Source: Streptomyces puniciscabiei
GTDB lineage: Bacteria; Actinomycetota; Actinomycetes; Streptomycetales; Streptomycetaceae
Assembly (NCBI RefSeq): GCF_006715785.1
Contig: NZ_VFNX01000001.1
Location: 248,001 to 312,000 of the forward strand
DNA: 64,000 nt
Reading direction: 5' to 3'
Shown: in pieces, positions 40,116 to 47,895 of the stretch
Layout of the letters: each line of letters starts with the position of its first letter
Numbering within the stretch: the stretch's first letter is position 1
Notes under the pieces: model-generated
What the model was told of the DNA's origin: nothing
Seen by the model: only the letters and a program-made list of their open reading frames with translations
Databases searched by the model: none
Position numbers and translations under genes: made by a program

Positions 40116-41368
40116 CGAGGAGGCTCCCATCGCTGAGCGTCGTCGCGGAGATCGTCGAGGACCGACGTCAAGGAGATCAACGCGCGTTGCACATGTGGCA
40201 GTTCCAACGGCACGGGTGAGGTGAGGCATTCCGCGCGTTCCTCGTCGGTGCCGCCCAGCAGGGGGCCCGTGGCGAGGCGTACGCGCAGCGCTGCGAGGTC
40301 GTCGCCGAAACGGTGGCCGCCGGGCGCGGGCATGCCGAGCCGGGCGGTGAGGAGGTCCTCCAACTCCTGTGCGTCGCCGACGCCTTGTTCGGCGAGCGGT
40401 TCGCGCAGTGGGCCGAGGTCGGCGTACAGGTGGCGGCCGGCCTGCGGGGGTCGGGCGAGCGCGCCGGCGGCGACGACGGCGGCGTGCGCGGCGGCGGCCA
40501 CGCGCGCGTGCAGCCGTACGGCGGCCTCGCGGCGCTCGGTGACGGGCGGGGGTTCGTCGAGGGCGTATCCGGCCGCGGCGGCGACGGGTGCGGCGATGCG
40601 CGCGCCGAGCCCGGTGAGGATGTCGAGCACGCGCGCGTGGAGGTGCTGTCCGGGTTCGGTCGCGGGAAACCGGGCGACGGCGGCGGGCCAGCCGGGCGGC
40701 AGCAGCGATCCGGCGAGGTCGGTGACGACGGTGACCCGTTCGGGCAGCATCTCGGCGGGGCTGAGCAGCACGGTGTCGTGGGGATGGTGCAGGGTGTCGC
40801 GCCAGGTCTCGTCGCTGACCAGGTGCAGTCCCTCGGCGGTGGCGGCCTCGACGGTCTCGTGCAGCAGTTCCGGCGGGGCGACGGTGGCGGTCGGGTCGTC
40901 GGCGACGGACAGCACGAGCAGCCGTGGGTCACCGCCCTCGGCCCTGACCCGGCGGACGGTCTCCAGAAAGGCGTAGGGGTCGGGCACACCGCCGCTCTCG
41001 GCGGGGGTGGGCACATGGTAGGCGGGCCGGCCGAGGACCCGGGCGTACGGCGCCCACCAGGCGGCGCAGGGGCGCGGTACGAGGACGTCGCCGCCGTCCG
41101 AGGCGAGCGCGGCGGTGAGGGCGAGGAGCAGCGCGGGGGCGCCGGGGCCGGCCGCCACCTGGTCGGGGACGGTGGGCAGTCCGCGCCGGGTCCAGTAGCC
41201 GCAGGCCGCTTCGAGGAGGGCGGGGGCGCCTCCGACGGGCTGGGCGTCGCCGCGGCTCGCCGCCGCAGCGAGTACGGCGGTGAGCTCCGGGAGTACGGGC
41301 AGTCCGTCGCCCGGCAGCGGCGGGCCGTAGCGGACGGGGCCGTGGCCCTCGGGGTCCGTCCGCCGCAT
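40112..41368 (-). CDS. PLP-dependent aminotransferase-like protein (class I/II fold)
   Basis: A 418-residue protein. VLVPRPCAAWWAPYARVLGRPAYHVPTP and ATAEGLHLVSDETWRD match the fold of class I/II aminotransferases. The segment VTVVTDLAGSLLPPGWPAA sits where the PLP-binding lysine motif (SxSKxxxxPGxR) should be, and the lysine is missing. The enzyme is therefore probably unable to form the usual Schiff base, or has changed function. The ATG at 41368 follows GGAGG. It is translationally coupled to the NAPE-PLD-like gene by a four-base overlap. Confidence 0.75.
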   Translation of the reverse strand: MRRTDPEGHGPVRYGPPLPGDGLPVLPELTAVLAAAASRGDAQPVGGAPALLEAACGYWTRRGLPTVPDQVAAGPGAPALLLALTAALASDGGDVLVPRPCAAWWAPYARVLGRPAYHVPTPAESGGVPDPYAFLETVRRVRAEGGDPRLLVLSVADDPTATVAPPELLHETVEAATAEGLHLVSDETWRDTLHHPHDTVLLSPAEMLPERVTVVTDLAGSLLPPGWPAAVARFPATEPGQHLHARVLDILTGLGARIAAPVAAAAGYALDEPPPVTERREAAVRLHARVAAAAHAAVVAAGALARPPQAGRHLYADLGPLREPLAEQGVGDAQELEDLLTARLGMPAPGGHRFGDDLAALRVRLATGPLLGGTDEERAECLTSPVPLELPHVQRALISLTSVLDDLRDDAQRWEPPR

Positions 41369-41600
41369 GTCCGCCTCCGCGCGGTCCTGGTGCCGGGTGC
41401 CGCCGGTCCGGGCCGGGTGACCGGGACGGGCGGACTGTGTCGTCGTGGGCTGCTGTGGGGAGCGTGGGTGGGGGCTGTGGTGTCGGTCGGTGTCGTCCGT
41501 GGCCTGTGCCGTCCGTTGGTGTTGCGGTCTGCTGCCGGTGTCCTCGGGAGAGTGTGTACCCGCCGGGCGGCACTCCATGGGGGGACGGGCGCCGCCCGGG

Positions 41601-42410
41601 TCACAGGTCCGTGGACCGGCCTCCCGCGGGGCGGCAGCGGCCGTACAGGCGGTAGCCGGCTCCGCCGCAGGCCGCGGCGATGAAGGCGGCGCCGGCGGCG
41701 AGGGCCGGGACCGAGTCGCTGAAGCTGCCGCCCGCGCCGGCCTCGACTCCGTGCTGCACGGTGGGCGGGTCGCAGCCGCCGGTGCCGGGACCCTGCCGGC
41801 CGTCGGGGGCGCCGCAGTCGTGGCCGGCGCGGCAGGGCTCGTCGCGGGCCCGCGTGCACCGGTGGCCTTCGTCCGGGCAGGCCCCGGCGCCGGGGCAGTC
41901 CCGGCCGTCACCGCGGCACCGGCCGGCCTCCGGGCACGGCGTCCGCCCCGGGCACGCCTCCCACCGCTTGCAGTCCGTACCGCTCGAGCACGACTCCCCG
42001 GGCCTGCAACTCGCGCCGCCGGAGCACACCTCCCCCGGCTTGCAGCCCGTGCCGCCCGAGCACACCTCCCCCGGCTTACAGTCCACGCCGCCCGTGCACA
42101 CCTCCCCCGGCCTGCAGCTCGCACCGCCCGTACAGGCCTCCCCCGGCTTACAACTGGCACCGGCCGAGCACGCCTGCCCCGGCCTGCAGCTCGCGCCGAC
42201 GTCCTGGCAGGGCTCGCCGGCCCGGCAGGGGGCGGGGCTGTCGCGGGACTCGCCGCACTGCTGCGATGCGAGACAGGGGCCGGGGACGCGCCCGGGCGCG
42301 ACGGTGCCGGCCGGAGACGGGGCGTCGACGGCGGAGGCGGCGGGGCCGGCCAGGGCGAGCACGGTACCGGCGACGAAGGCGACGGACAGGGCACGAGCGG
42401 TGCGGCGCAT
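41601..42410 (-). CDS. Secreted cysteine-array protein with C-terminal membrane anchor
   Basis: A 269-residue protein of no recognised family. After a signal peptide (1-27) it contains 28 cysteines. From residue 75 to 165 a cysteine occurs at exactly every sixth position (16 in a row), alternating C-(K/R)-P-G-E-x and C-(S/T)-G-G-x-x units, so the true repeat is 12 residues. A hydrophobic stretch near 235-256 followed by YRLYGRCR suggests a C-terminal anchor. The ATG at 42410 follows GAGGAG. Such a molecule should be a disulfide-bonded rod or a metal-binding surface protein. No neighbour explains it. Confidence 0.8.
   Translation of the reverse strand: MRRTARALSVAFVAGTVLALAGPAASAVDAPSPAGTVAPGRVPGPCLASQQCGESRDSPAPCRAGEPCQDVGASCRPGQACSAGASCKPGEACTGGASCRPGEVCTGGVDCKPGEVCSGGTGCKPGEVCSGGASCRPGESCSSGTDCKRWEACPGRTPCPEAGRCRGDGRDCPGAGACPDEGHRCTRARDEPCRAGHDCGAPDGRQGPGTGGCDPPTVQHGVEAGAGGSFSDSVPALAAGAAFIAAACGGAGYRLYGRCRPAGGRSTDL
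41937..42188 (-). repeat. Seven 36-base repeats encoding the Cys array
   Basis: Seven consecutive units of 36 bases (12 residues each, two cysteines per unit), the inner ones nearly identical. They extend from the codon of Cys75 to just before Cys159. Confidence 0.85.
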
Positions 42411-42917
42411 GGGACGGGCTCCTCGGCGGGCACGGCGGATCGGTCGGCGGTGGTACGCCGGACGCCGGTACGGCCGTACGGCGCCACCGGGGGCACCGGC
42501 AGGCCGGGGCGGGCCGCTGCCCCTACGGCGTCACGGGTACGGGGCACGGGGCGTGCCCTCGCTGCCATGACAGCCCGCACGGCGGCGCGGCGCGCGCGGC
42601 CGGACCCCATTCGCGGGACGGGCACGCCCGGCCGGGTGACAAACACCGGCGCGCGGTTTCCGGCCCCCCGCCCGGCCGCACGCACGCCACCGTGCCGCCC
42701 GTACCCGCGCCCGCCACCCACCCGTCCGTTTTCGCGCCCGCCGTCCGCCGCCCGCCCCGGACCATGACCGCGCCACGCCCAGTCCCAGGTCCCCGGTCCG
42801 GGCACGCCGAGGGCATCGCCTCCTCCCCCAGGGAGGTTTTCCGTCCCCCGTGCAGGTGACTCGGTATGCGCTGACCGGATCGTCCGCTTCGTCATCACCC
42901 CACCGGGGAGGTCCTTC
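42411..42917. other. Divergent intergenic region of 507 bases
   Basis: No convincing gene on either strand. A perfect 12-base palindrome GTACGGCCGTAC lies at 42468-42479, 58 bases before the Cys-array gene start, and is a candidate operator. The last bases hold the GGGGAGG ribosome site of the TPP enzyme. Confidence 0.4.
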
Positions 42918-44711
42918 ATGAGTACCAAGGTCGCCGACCACATCCTCGAGCGCCTGCGCGCTTGGGGCGTGGAACAGGTCTTCGGCTATCCGGGCGACGG
43001 CATCAACGGGCTGCTCGCCGCATGGGGCCGGGCCGAGGACAGGCCGCGGTTCATCCAGTCCCGGCACGAGGAGATGTCCGCGTTCGAGGCGGTCGGGTAC
43101 GCCAAGTTCAGCGGCCGTATCGGGGTGTGCGCGGCGACGTCGGGGCCGGGCGCCATCCATCTGCTCAACGGCCTGTACGACGCCAAGCTCGACCACGTGC
43201 CGGTGCTGGCGATCGTCGGCCAGACCAACCGGACCGCGATGGGCGGCTCCTACCAGCAGGAAGTCGATCTGCACACGCTCTACAAGGACGTCGCCTCGGA
43301 CTTCGTGGAGACGGTGACGGTGCCCGAGCAGCTGCCGAACGTGCTGGACCGTGCGATCCGCACCGCCTACGCCCGGCGCTGCCCGACCGCCCTGATCATC
43401 CCCGGTGACGTGCAGGAGCTCGACTACTCGGCGCCGACGCACGAGTTCAAGATGGTGCCCTCCAGCATGGGCATGAGCGAGTACACCATGACCCCGACGG
43501 ACGAGGCGCTGCGCCGCGCGGCGGACGTGCTGAACGCGGGCGACAAGGTCGCGATCCTCGTGGGCCAGGGCGCGGCCGGCGCGGTCGCGGAGGTGCAGGA
43601 GATCGCCGAGCTGCTCGGCGCGGGCGTCGCGAAGGCGCTGCTCGGCAAGGACGTGCTGAGCGACGAACTGCCCTACGTCACCGGGCCGATCGGGCTGCTG
43701 GGCAGCCGGCCGTCGTACGAGCTGATGCGGGACTGCGACACCCTGCTGACGATCGGGTCGTCGTTCCCGTACACGCAGTTCATGCCGGACTTCGGCAAGG
43801 CGCGCGGGGTGCAGATCGACATCGACGCGCACATGATCGGGATGCGCTACCCGTACGAGGTGAACCTGGTCGGAGACGCCCGGGCGACGCTGCGGCGGCT
43901 GGTTCCGCTGCTGAAGAGCGACCGCGGGCGCGAGTGGTACGACACGGTGTGCGCGAACGTGCGGCGCTGGCACGAGACGATGGAGCGGCGGGCCCACCTG
44001 TCGGCGGACCCGATCAACCCGGAGTACGTCGCCCGGGCGCTGGATCCACTGCTGCCGGAGAACGCGATCCTGACCTCCGACTCCGGGTCGGTCGCCAACT
44101 GGTACGCGCGGCACATCACGATGCGGCCGGGCATGCGCGGTTCGCTGTCCGGGACGCTGGCGACGATGGGGCCGGGTGTGCCGTACGCGATCGGCGCGAA
44201 GTTCGCGCATCCGGACCGGCCGGTGTTCGCGCTGGTCGGTGATGGCGCGATGCAGATGAACGGCCTGGCGGAGATGATCACGGCGGCGAAGTACCGGGAC
44301 CGCTGGTCGGATCCGCGGCTGGTGGTGGGCGTGTGGAACAACCAGGACCTGAACCAGGTGACCTGGGAGATGCGCGCCATGGAAGGTGCGCCGTCCTTCC
44401 TGCCCTCGCAGGAGATCCCGGACGTGCAGTACGCGGCGTTCGCCCGCTCGCTGGGGCTGACCGGCGTCCGGGTGGAGAAGCCGGAGGACGTGGAGGCGGG
44501 CTGGCGTGCGGCTCTGGAGGCCGACGGGCCGAGCGTGATCGAGTTCCTCACCGATCCCGCCGTACCGCCGATCCCGCCGCACGCGACCTGGGAGCAGATG
44601 GAGGCGACGGCGGCGTCGATCCTGAAGGGGGACGCCGACCGGCGATCGATGGTCAAGCAGGGCCTGAAGGCGAAGGTGCAGGAGTTCCTGCCGGGCAGGG
44701 ACAAGAGCTAA
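42918..44711 (+). CDS. Thiamine-pyrophosphate enzyme of the pyruvate oxidase/acetolactate synthase family
   Basis: A 597-residue TPP-dependent enzyme, closest in layout to pyruvate oxidase/dehydrogenase (PoxB). The catalytic Glu of the N-terminal domain is in QSRHEEMSAFEA, the FAD/ADP-binding central domain contains GQGAAGAVAEVQEIAELLG, and the TPP motif GDGAMQMNG...NNQDLNQ lies near 440-480. The ATG at 42918 has GGGGAGG upstream. It starts an operon with a DUF2795 gene, a frameshifted membrane protein and a PfpI-like protein. The substrate is probably pyruvate. Confidence 0.87.
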   Translation: MSTKVADHILERLRAWGVEQVFGYPGDGINGLLAAWGRAEDRPRFIQSRHEEMSAFEAVGYAKFSGRIGVCAATSGPGAIHLLNGLYDAKLDHVPVLAIVGQTNRTAMGGSYQQEVDLHTLYKDVASDFVETVTVPEQLPNVLDRAIRTAYARRCPTALIIPGDVQELDYSAPTHEFKMVPSSMGMSEYTMTPTDEALRRAADVLNAGDKVAILVGQGAAGAVAEVQEIAELLGAGVAKALLGKDVLSDELPYVTGPIGLLGSRPSYELMRDCDTLLTIGSSFPYTQFMPDFGKARGVQIDIDAHMIGMRYPYEVNLVGDARATLRRLVPLLKSDRGREWYDTVCANVRRWHETMERRAHLSADPINPEYVARALDPLLPENAILTSDSGSVANWYARHITMRPGMRGSLSGTLATMGPGVPYAIGAKFAHPDRPVFALVGDGAMQMNGLAEMITAAKYRDRWSDPRLVVGVWNNQDLNQVTWEMRAMEGAPSFLPSQEIPDVQYAAFARSLGLTGVRVEKPEDVEAGWRAALEADGPSVIEFLTDPAVPPIPPHATWEQMEATAASILKGDADRRSMVKQGLKAKVQEFLPGRDKS

Positions 44712-44729
44712 CCCCCTGTGGAGGTTGAC

Positions 44730-45107
44730 ATGCAGCGAGGCAGTGACCGGCTGAACGTCCATAGGGACGACGAGATGAAACACGAGCTGAAGGGTCTGCT
44801 GAGGTCCGGGCATCCGACGCGGGTGGAGGAGTGGCACGATCCCGAGCCGGCCGCGGACGACGACCCGGAGGTGTGGAGCGGACCCGTGGGCGGCCTGGGC
44901 TCGCCGGCGTCGCTGGAGCGGGTGCGGTCGGAGCTGGCCCGCACCCTGAGCCGCGGCTCGTTCCCGGCGACCGCCCGTGACCTGGCCAGGACGCTGCGCC
45001 GGCACAACGCGCCGACCGCGCTGGCCGACGCCGTGGCCGCGCTGCCCCACTCGGCGCGCTACCAGAACGTGCAGCAGCTGGCCGAAGCACTGGCGGGCGG
45101 CGCATGA
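44730..45107 (+). CDS. DUF2795 protein
   Basis: A 125-residue protein of unknown function with a DUF2795-like C-terminal part (LARTLRRHNAPTALADAVAALPHSARYQNVQQLAEAL). Its N terminus is charged, with EEWHDPEPAADDDPEV. The ATG at 44730 follows GGAGG in GTGGAGGTTGAC. It lies 18 bases after the TPP enzyme and its last bases overlap the next start by ATGA, so it is a member of that operon. Confidence 0.8.
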   Translation: MQRGSDRLNVHRDDEMKHELKGLLRSGHPTRVEEWHDPEPAADDDPEVWSGPVGGLGSPASLERVRSELARTLSRGSFPATARDLARTLRRHNAPTALADAVAALPHSARYQNVQQLAEALAGGA

Positions 45108-45773
45108 GGCGGAGCCAGGCGGTCGATATCGCGAGGGGGGCCGGCGTCGACGTCGAGGTGACGACCACCCGGTTCCTGCTGTACGGGCTGCTGCCCGGCT
45201 GGTTCGTCCCCGGGCTCGCCGACTGGCTGATGCACCGGCGCACCCGGATCGAGGACACCGCGGGGACGAAGGAGTCCCTGATCCATGCACTGATGATGGC
45301 CGAGGTCGGGGCGCCGATCGCGCTGACCCTGCGCTACCGGATCAACCCGCTGCTGCTGAGCGTGCAGCTCGGGGCGGCGGCGGTGCACGAGGCGACGGCG
45401 CTGTGGGACGTGCGGACGGCCGTCGACAGCGACCGGGAGGTCAAGCCGCTCGAGCAGCACATCCACAGCTTCCTTGGAGGCGCTGCCGTTCGGCGCGCTG
45501 GTCTCGCTGATGTGCCTGCACGCCGACCAGGTGCGGTCGTTGCTGCGGGGCGGCCGCGGGGATCCCCACGCCTGGCGGCTGCTGCCGCGCCGGCGCCCGC
45601 TGTCGCCCGGCTATCTGGCCGGGATCGGCCTCGGGATCGGGCTGAGCGTGGCACTGCCGTACGGCGAGGAGCTGCTGCGCTGCCGGCGGGCGGCCCGGGA
45701 ACGGAAAGGAGACGGAGAATCATGCGGATCGCGTTTTTGGTGGCACCGCAGGGCGCGGAGCAGGTCGAGCTGA
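45104..45773 (+). pseudogene. Frameshifted membrane protein gene
   Basis: The first 122 codons (to about 45470) encode a protein with FLLYGLLPGWFVPGLADWLMHRR and an Ala/Leu-rich membrane region, ending ...EQHIHSFL. The natural continuation, EALPFGALVSLMCLHADQVRSLL...YLAGIGLGIGLSVALPYGEELL, lies in the next frame, ending at 45773. One extra T in the CTTGG run near 45474 explains it: removing it restores LEALPFGAL. The original frame stays open and runs in phase into the downstream PfpI-like gene, so automatic tools may report one false 386-residue fusion. It is either a sequencing error or a real mutation. The family is unknown. Confidence 0.75.
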
Positions 45774-46264
45774 CCGAGCCGTGGAAGGCGGCCTCCGACG
45801 CCGGGCACGAGCCGGTGCTGGTGTCGACGAAGCCCGGGAAGGTGCAGGCGTTCGACCATCTCGACAAGGGCGACACGTTCGAGGTGGACGAGGTGGTGGG
45901 CGAGACCTCGGTGAACCGGTTCGGCGCCCTGGTGCTGCCCGGCGGGGTGGCCAATCCCGACTTCCTGCGGATGGACGACAAGGCCGTGGCGTTCGTGAAG
46001 GACTTCTTCGAGCAGGGCAAGCCGGTCGCGGCGATCTGCCACGCTCCGTGGACGCTGGTGGAGGCGGACGTCGTACGGGGCCGGGTACTGACCTCCTGGC
46101 CGAGCCTGCGGACGGACATCCGCAACGCGGGCGGCACCTGGGTGGACGAGCAGGTGAAGATCTGCGACCACGGCTCCAACCAGCTGGTGACCAGCCGCAA
46201 GCCGGACGATCTGAAGGCGTTCTGCGATGCCTTCCTGCACGTGTTCGCGGGAGAGCCGGGCTGA
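45722..46264 (+). CDS. PfpI/DJ-1 family protein (YhbO-like)
   Basis: A 180-residue DJ-1/PfpI-family protein with the nucleophile elbow AAICHAPWTL (Cys) and GALVLPGGVANPDFL. Members act as deglycases, stress-protective hydrolases or proteases. The ATG at 45722 follows AAAGGAGACGG. It overlaps the shifted reading frame of the preceding gene by 52 bases. Last gene of the TPP-enzyme operon; a terminator hairpin follows within 30 bases. Confidence 0.9.
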   Translation: MRIAFLVAPQGAEQVELTEPWKAASDAGHEPVLVSTKPGKVQAFDHLDKGDTFEVDEVVGETSVNRFGALVLPGGVANPDFLRMDDKAVAFVKDFFEQGKPVAAICHAPWTLVEADVVRGRVLTSWPSLRTDIRNAGGTWVDEQVKICDHGSNQLVTSRKPDDLKAFCDAFLHVFAGEPG

Positions 46265-46305
46265 CACCGGGAGAGCCGGGCTGACACCGGGAGAGCCGGG
46301 CTGAC
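46249..46305 (+). repeat. Three tandem copies of a 20-base unit at the end of the PfpI gene
   Basis: The unit GGGAGAGCCGGGCTGACACC starts at 46249, 46269 and 46289, the third copy incomplete. The first copy contains the stop codon. Each unit brings its own TGA, so copy number does not change the protein. The last copy forms one arm of the terminator. Confidence 0.85.
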
Positions 46306-46315
46306 CGGCTCTCCC
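46289..46315 (+). terminator. Perfect 11-pair hairpin after the PfpI operon
   Basis: GGGAGAGCCGG pairs with CCGGCTCTCCC around GCTGA. The left arm is the third copy of the 20-base repeat. It lies between converging genes and probably acts on both. Confidence 0.85.
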
Positions 46316-46412
46316 CACTCGACCGGGGCCGATCCACGCGGGTCGGCCCCCTTTCCCGTCGCCATCAGGGCTCGGGCCGGGGCTCAGACGGACGCCTCCG
46401 CTCCGGCGGGGC

Positions 46413-46670
46413 TCAGGTGCCGGACGCCTCCGGAGTCGCCGCCTCGCCGCACCGCCGTTCGCGGGCACCCTCGCGGGTGCGGGCCGCGCTGACCAGGCGG
46501 CGCGGATTGCGGCGCAGATACTCGCCCTCCAGTTGCGCCATGCGCTCGTTGTGGGTCCGCAGCGCGTCGTTCGAGCCGTACAGGAGGGTGTCGTGACGCG
46601 TGCGGTGGATCGTTTCCAGCTCCTTCATGAGCTGCTGGTCGTCCAGTCGGCTGGGCTCGACTCCGGTCAT
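46413..46670 (-). CDS. Small DUF6158-like protein
   Basis: An 85-residue soluble protein rich in charged residues (MTGVEPSRLDDQQLMKELETIHRTRHDTLLYGSNDALRTHNERM), a pattern seen in short actinobacterial proteins of unknown function (DUF6158-like). The ATG at 46670 is preceded by GCGGGG. It diverges from the baeRF gene with 92 bases between the starts. Mostly helical, with no catalytic motif visible. Confidence 0.7.
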   Translation of the reverse strand: MTGVEPSRLDDQQLMKELETIHRTRHDTLLYGSNDALRTHNERMAQLEGEYLRRNPRRLVSAARTREGARERRCGEAATPEASGT

Positions 46671-46762
46671 GTGGTGCCCCGCTCGTCGTATCCGTGTCCC
46701 CGGGTACCGGCCCGGGTACCCGCCCGGCAGCCACTGCCCCGAGGACTTTCCGGGAGGAATCC

Positions 46763-47878
46763 ATGCTGCTCTCGTTCCTGAACCCACTGTACGAACATCC
46801 GGGGTCCTGGGCCTCCGCATACGTGGACACCTCGATCCACACGGAGGACCAGCAGCAACGCCGTCATCTGAGCGCGGAGGCGGTCACCCGGGAGCTGGCC
46901 CGGCAGGGGGCGGACGAGCCCACCTGCCGTGCGGTGCACGATGCACTGGAGGGCCTGCGGCACGCGCCGGAACCGTACGGCCGGGCGGTGTTCGCCCGGG
47001 ACGGCGAGGTGGTCCTGGAGGTGCCGCTGACGCGGGGGCCGCAGGACGGCGAGGCGTACTGGGGCGCGCTGCCCCGGGTGACACCGCTGCTGGACCTCGC
47101 CGGTGAGGACCCGCTGTCGCTGGTGGCCTACATCGACCGGACCGGAGCCCGCATCGAGCTGCGCAGCGCGCTGCTGCACGAGGAGGCCGGGCAGGTGACG
47201 GGCCGGCAGTGGCCGGTGCACAGGTCGAAGGCCTCCGACTGGTCCGAGCGGCACTTCCAGCTGAAGGTGGAGGACACCTGGGAGCACAACGCGCGCGAGG
47301 TCGCCGAGGCGCTCGCCGCGTGCCAGGAGGAGACCGGCGCCGACCTGCTGATCCTGTGCGGCGACGACCGGGAGCGCAGGTCGGTGCACGAGCAGCTGCC
47401 GAAGGCGCTGCAGGACCGTGTGATGGAGACGTCGCGCGGCAAGGACAGCAACCTGCTGCCGCAGGAAGTGGAGGAGCTGCGCGCCGAGCACGTACGGCAG
47501 CGGATCCTGGCGGAGGTGGACCGGTTCCGGGCGGCGCGCACGCCGGACCAGGAGCGTCGGGCCGCGGCCGTCGAAGGGGTGCCGCAGCTGATCGAGGCGG
47601 CGCGCGAGCACCGGCTCGCCGAGCTGCTGATCCGCCCCGACGCGCCCGACACGCACCGCGAGGTGTGGATCGGCGAGGACCCGGACCAGCTGGCGGCGCG
47701 CCGCGACGAGCTGAAGGACATCGGCGAACACCAGGCCTGGCCCGCCCGCGCCGACGACGCCCTGGTGCGGGCAGCCGTGGTCACCGACGCGCCGGTGGTG
47801 TCGCTGACGCCGGTGCTCCGGGAGACGGGCGAGGAGATCGCGCCGGAAGGCATGGGGGCACTGCTGCGCTGGAGGTGA
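46763..47878 (+). CDS. eRF1-like (baeRF, Vms1-type) protein
   Basis: A 371-residue bacterial relative of eukaryotic release factor eRF1 and of the Vms1 peptidyl-tRNA hydrolase. SWASAYVDTSIHTEDQQQRR at the start and TGADLLILCGDDRERRSVHEQLP in the middle are typical of the baeRF group. It may clear stalled peptidyl-tRNA. The ATG at 46763 follows GGGAGGA. The canonical catalytic GGQ of eRF1 is not present, as expected for this family. The next gene, on the other strand, is an ABC-F ATPase, also a ribosome-associated family. Confidence 0.8.
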   Translation: MLLSFLNPLYEHPGSWASAYVDTSIHTEDQQQRRHLSAEAVTRELARQGADEPTCRAVHDALEGLRHAPEPYGRAVFARDGEVVLEVPLTRGPQDGEAYWGALPRVTPLLDLAGEDPLSLVAYIDRTGARIELRSALLHEEAGQVTGRQWPVHRSKASDWSERHFQLKVEDTWEHNAREVAEALAACQEETGADLLILCGDDRERRSVHEQLPKALQDRVMETSRGKDSNLLPQEVEELRAEHVRQRILAEVDRFRAARTPDQERRAAAVEGVPQLIEAAREHRLAELLIRPDAPDTHREVWIGEDPDQLAARRDELKDIGEHQAWPARADDALVRAAVVTDAPVVSLTPVLRETGEEIAPEGMGALLRWR

Positions 47879-47895
47879 CCGATGGCGTCACATGC

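Noticed and set aside
41369..41600. Possible coding or regulatory RNA in the G/T-rich stretch between the Cys-array and aminotransferase-like genes
   Set aside because: Strand composition is skewed but I see no stable hairpin set, known RNA family or good reading frame.
45104..46264. One 386-residue fused gene (membrane protein plus PfpI)
   Set aside because: The middle part is an out-of-frame Ala/Arg-rich translation. The true continuation of the membrane protein is in another frame and the PfpI gene has its own AAAGGAG site and ATG.
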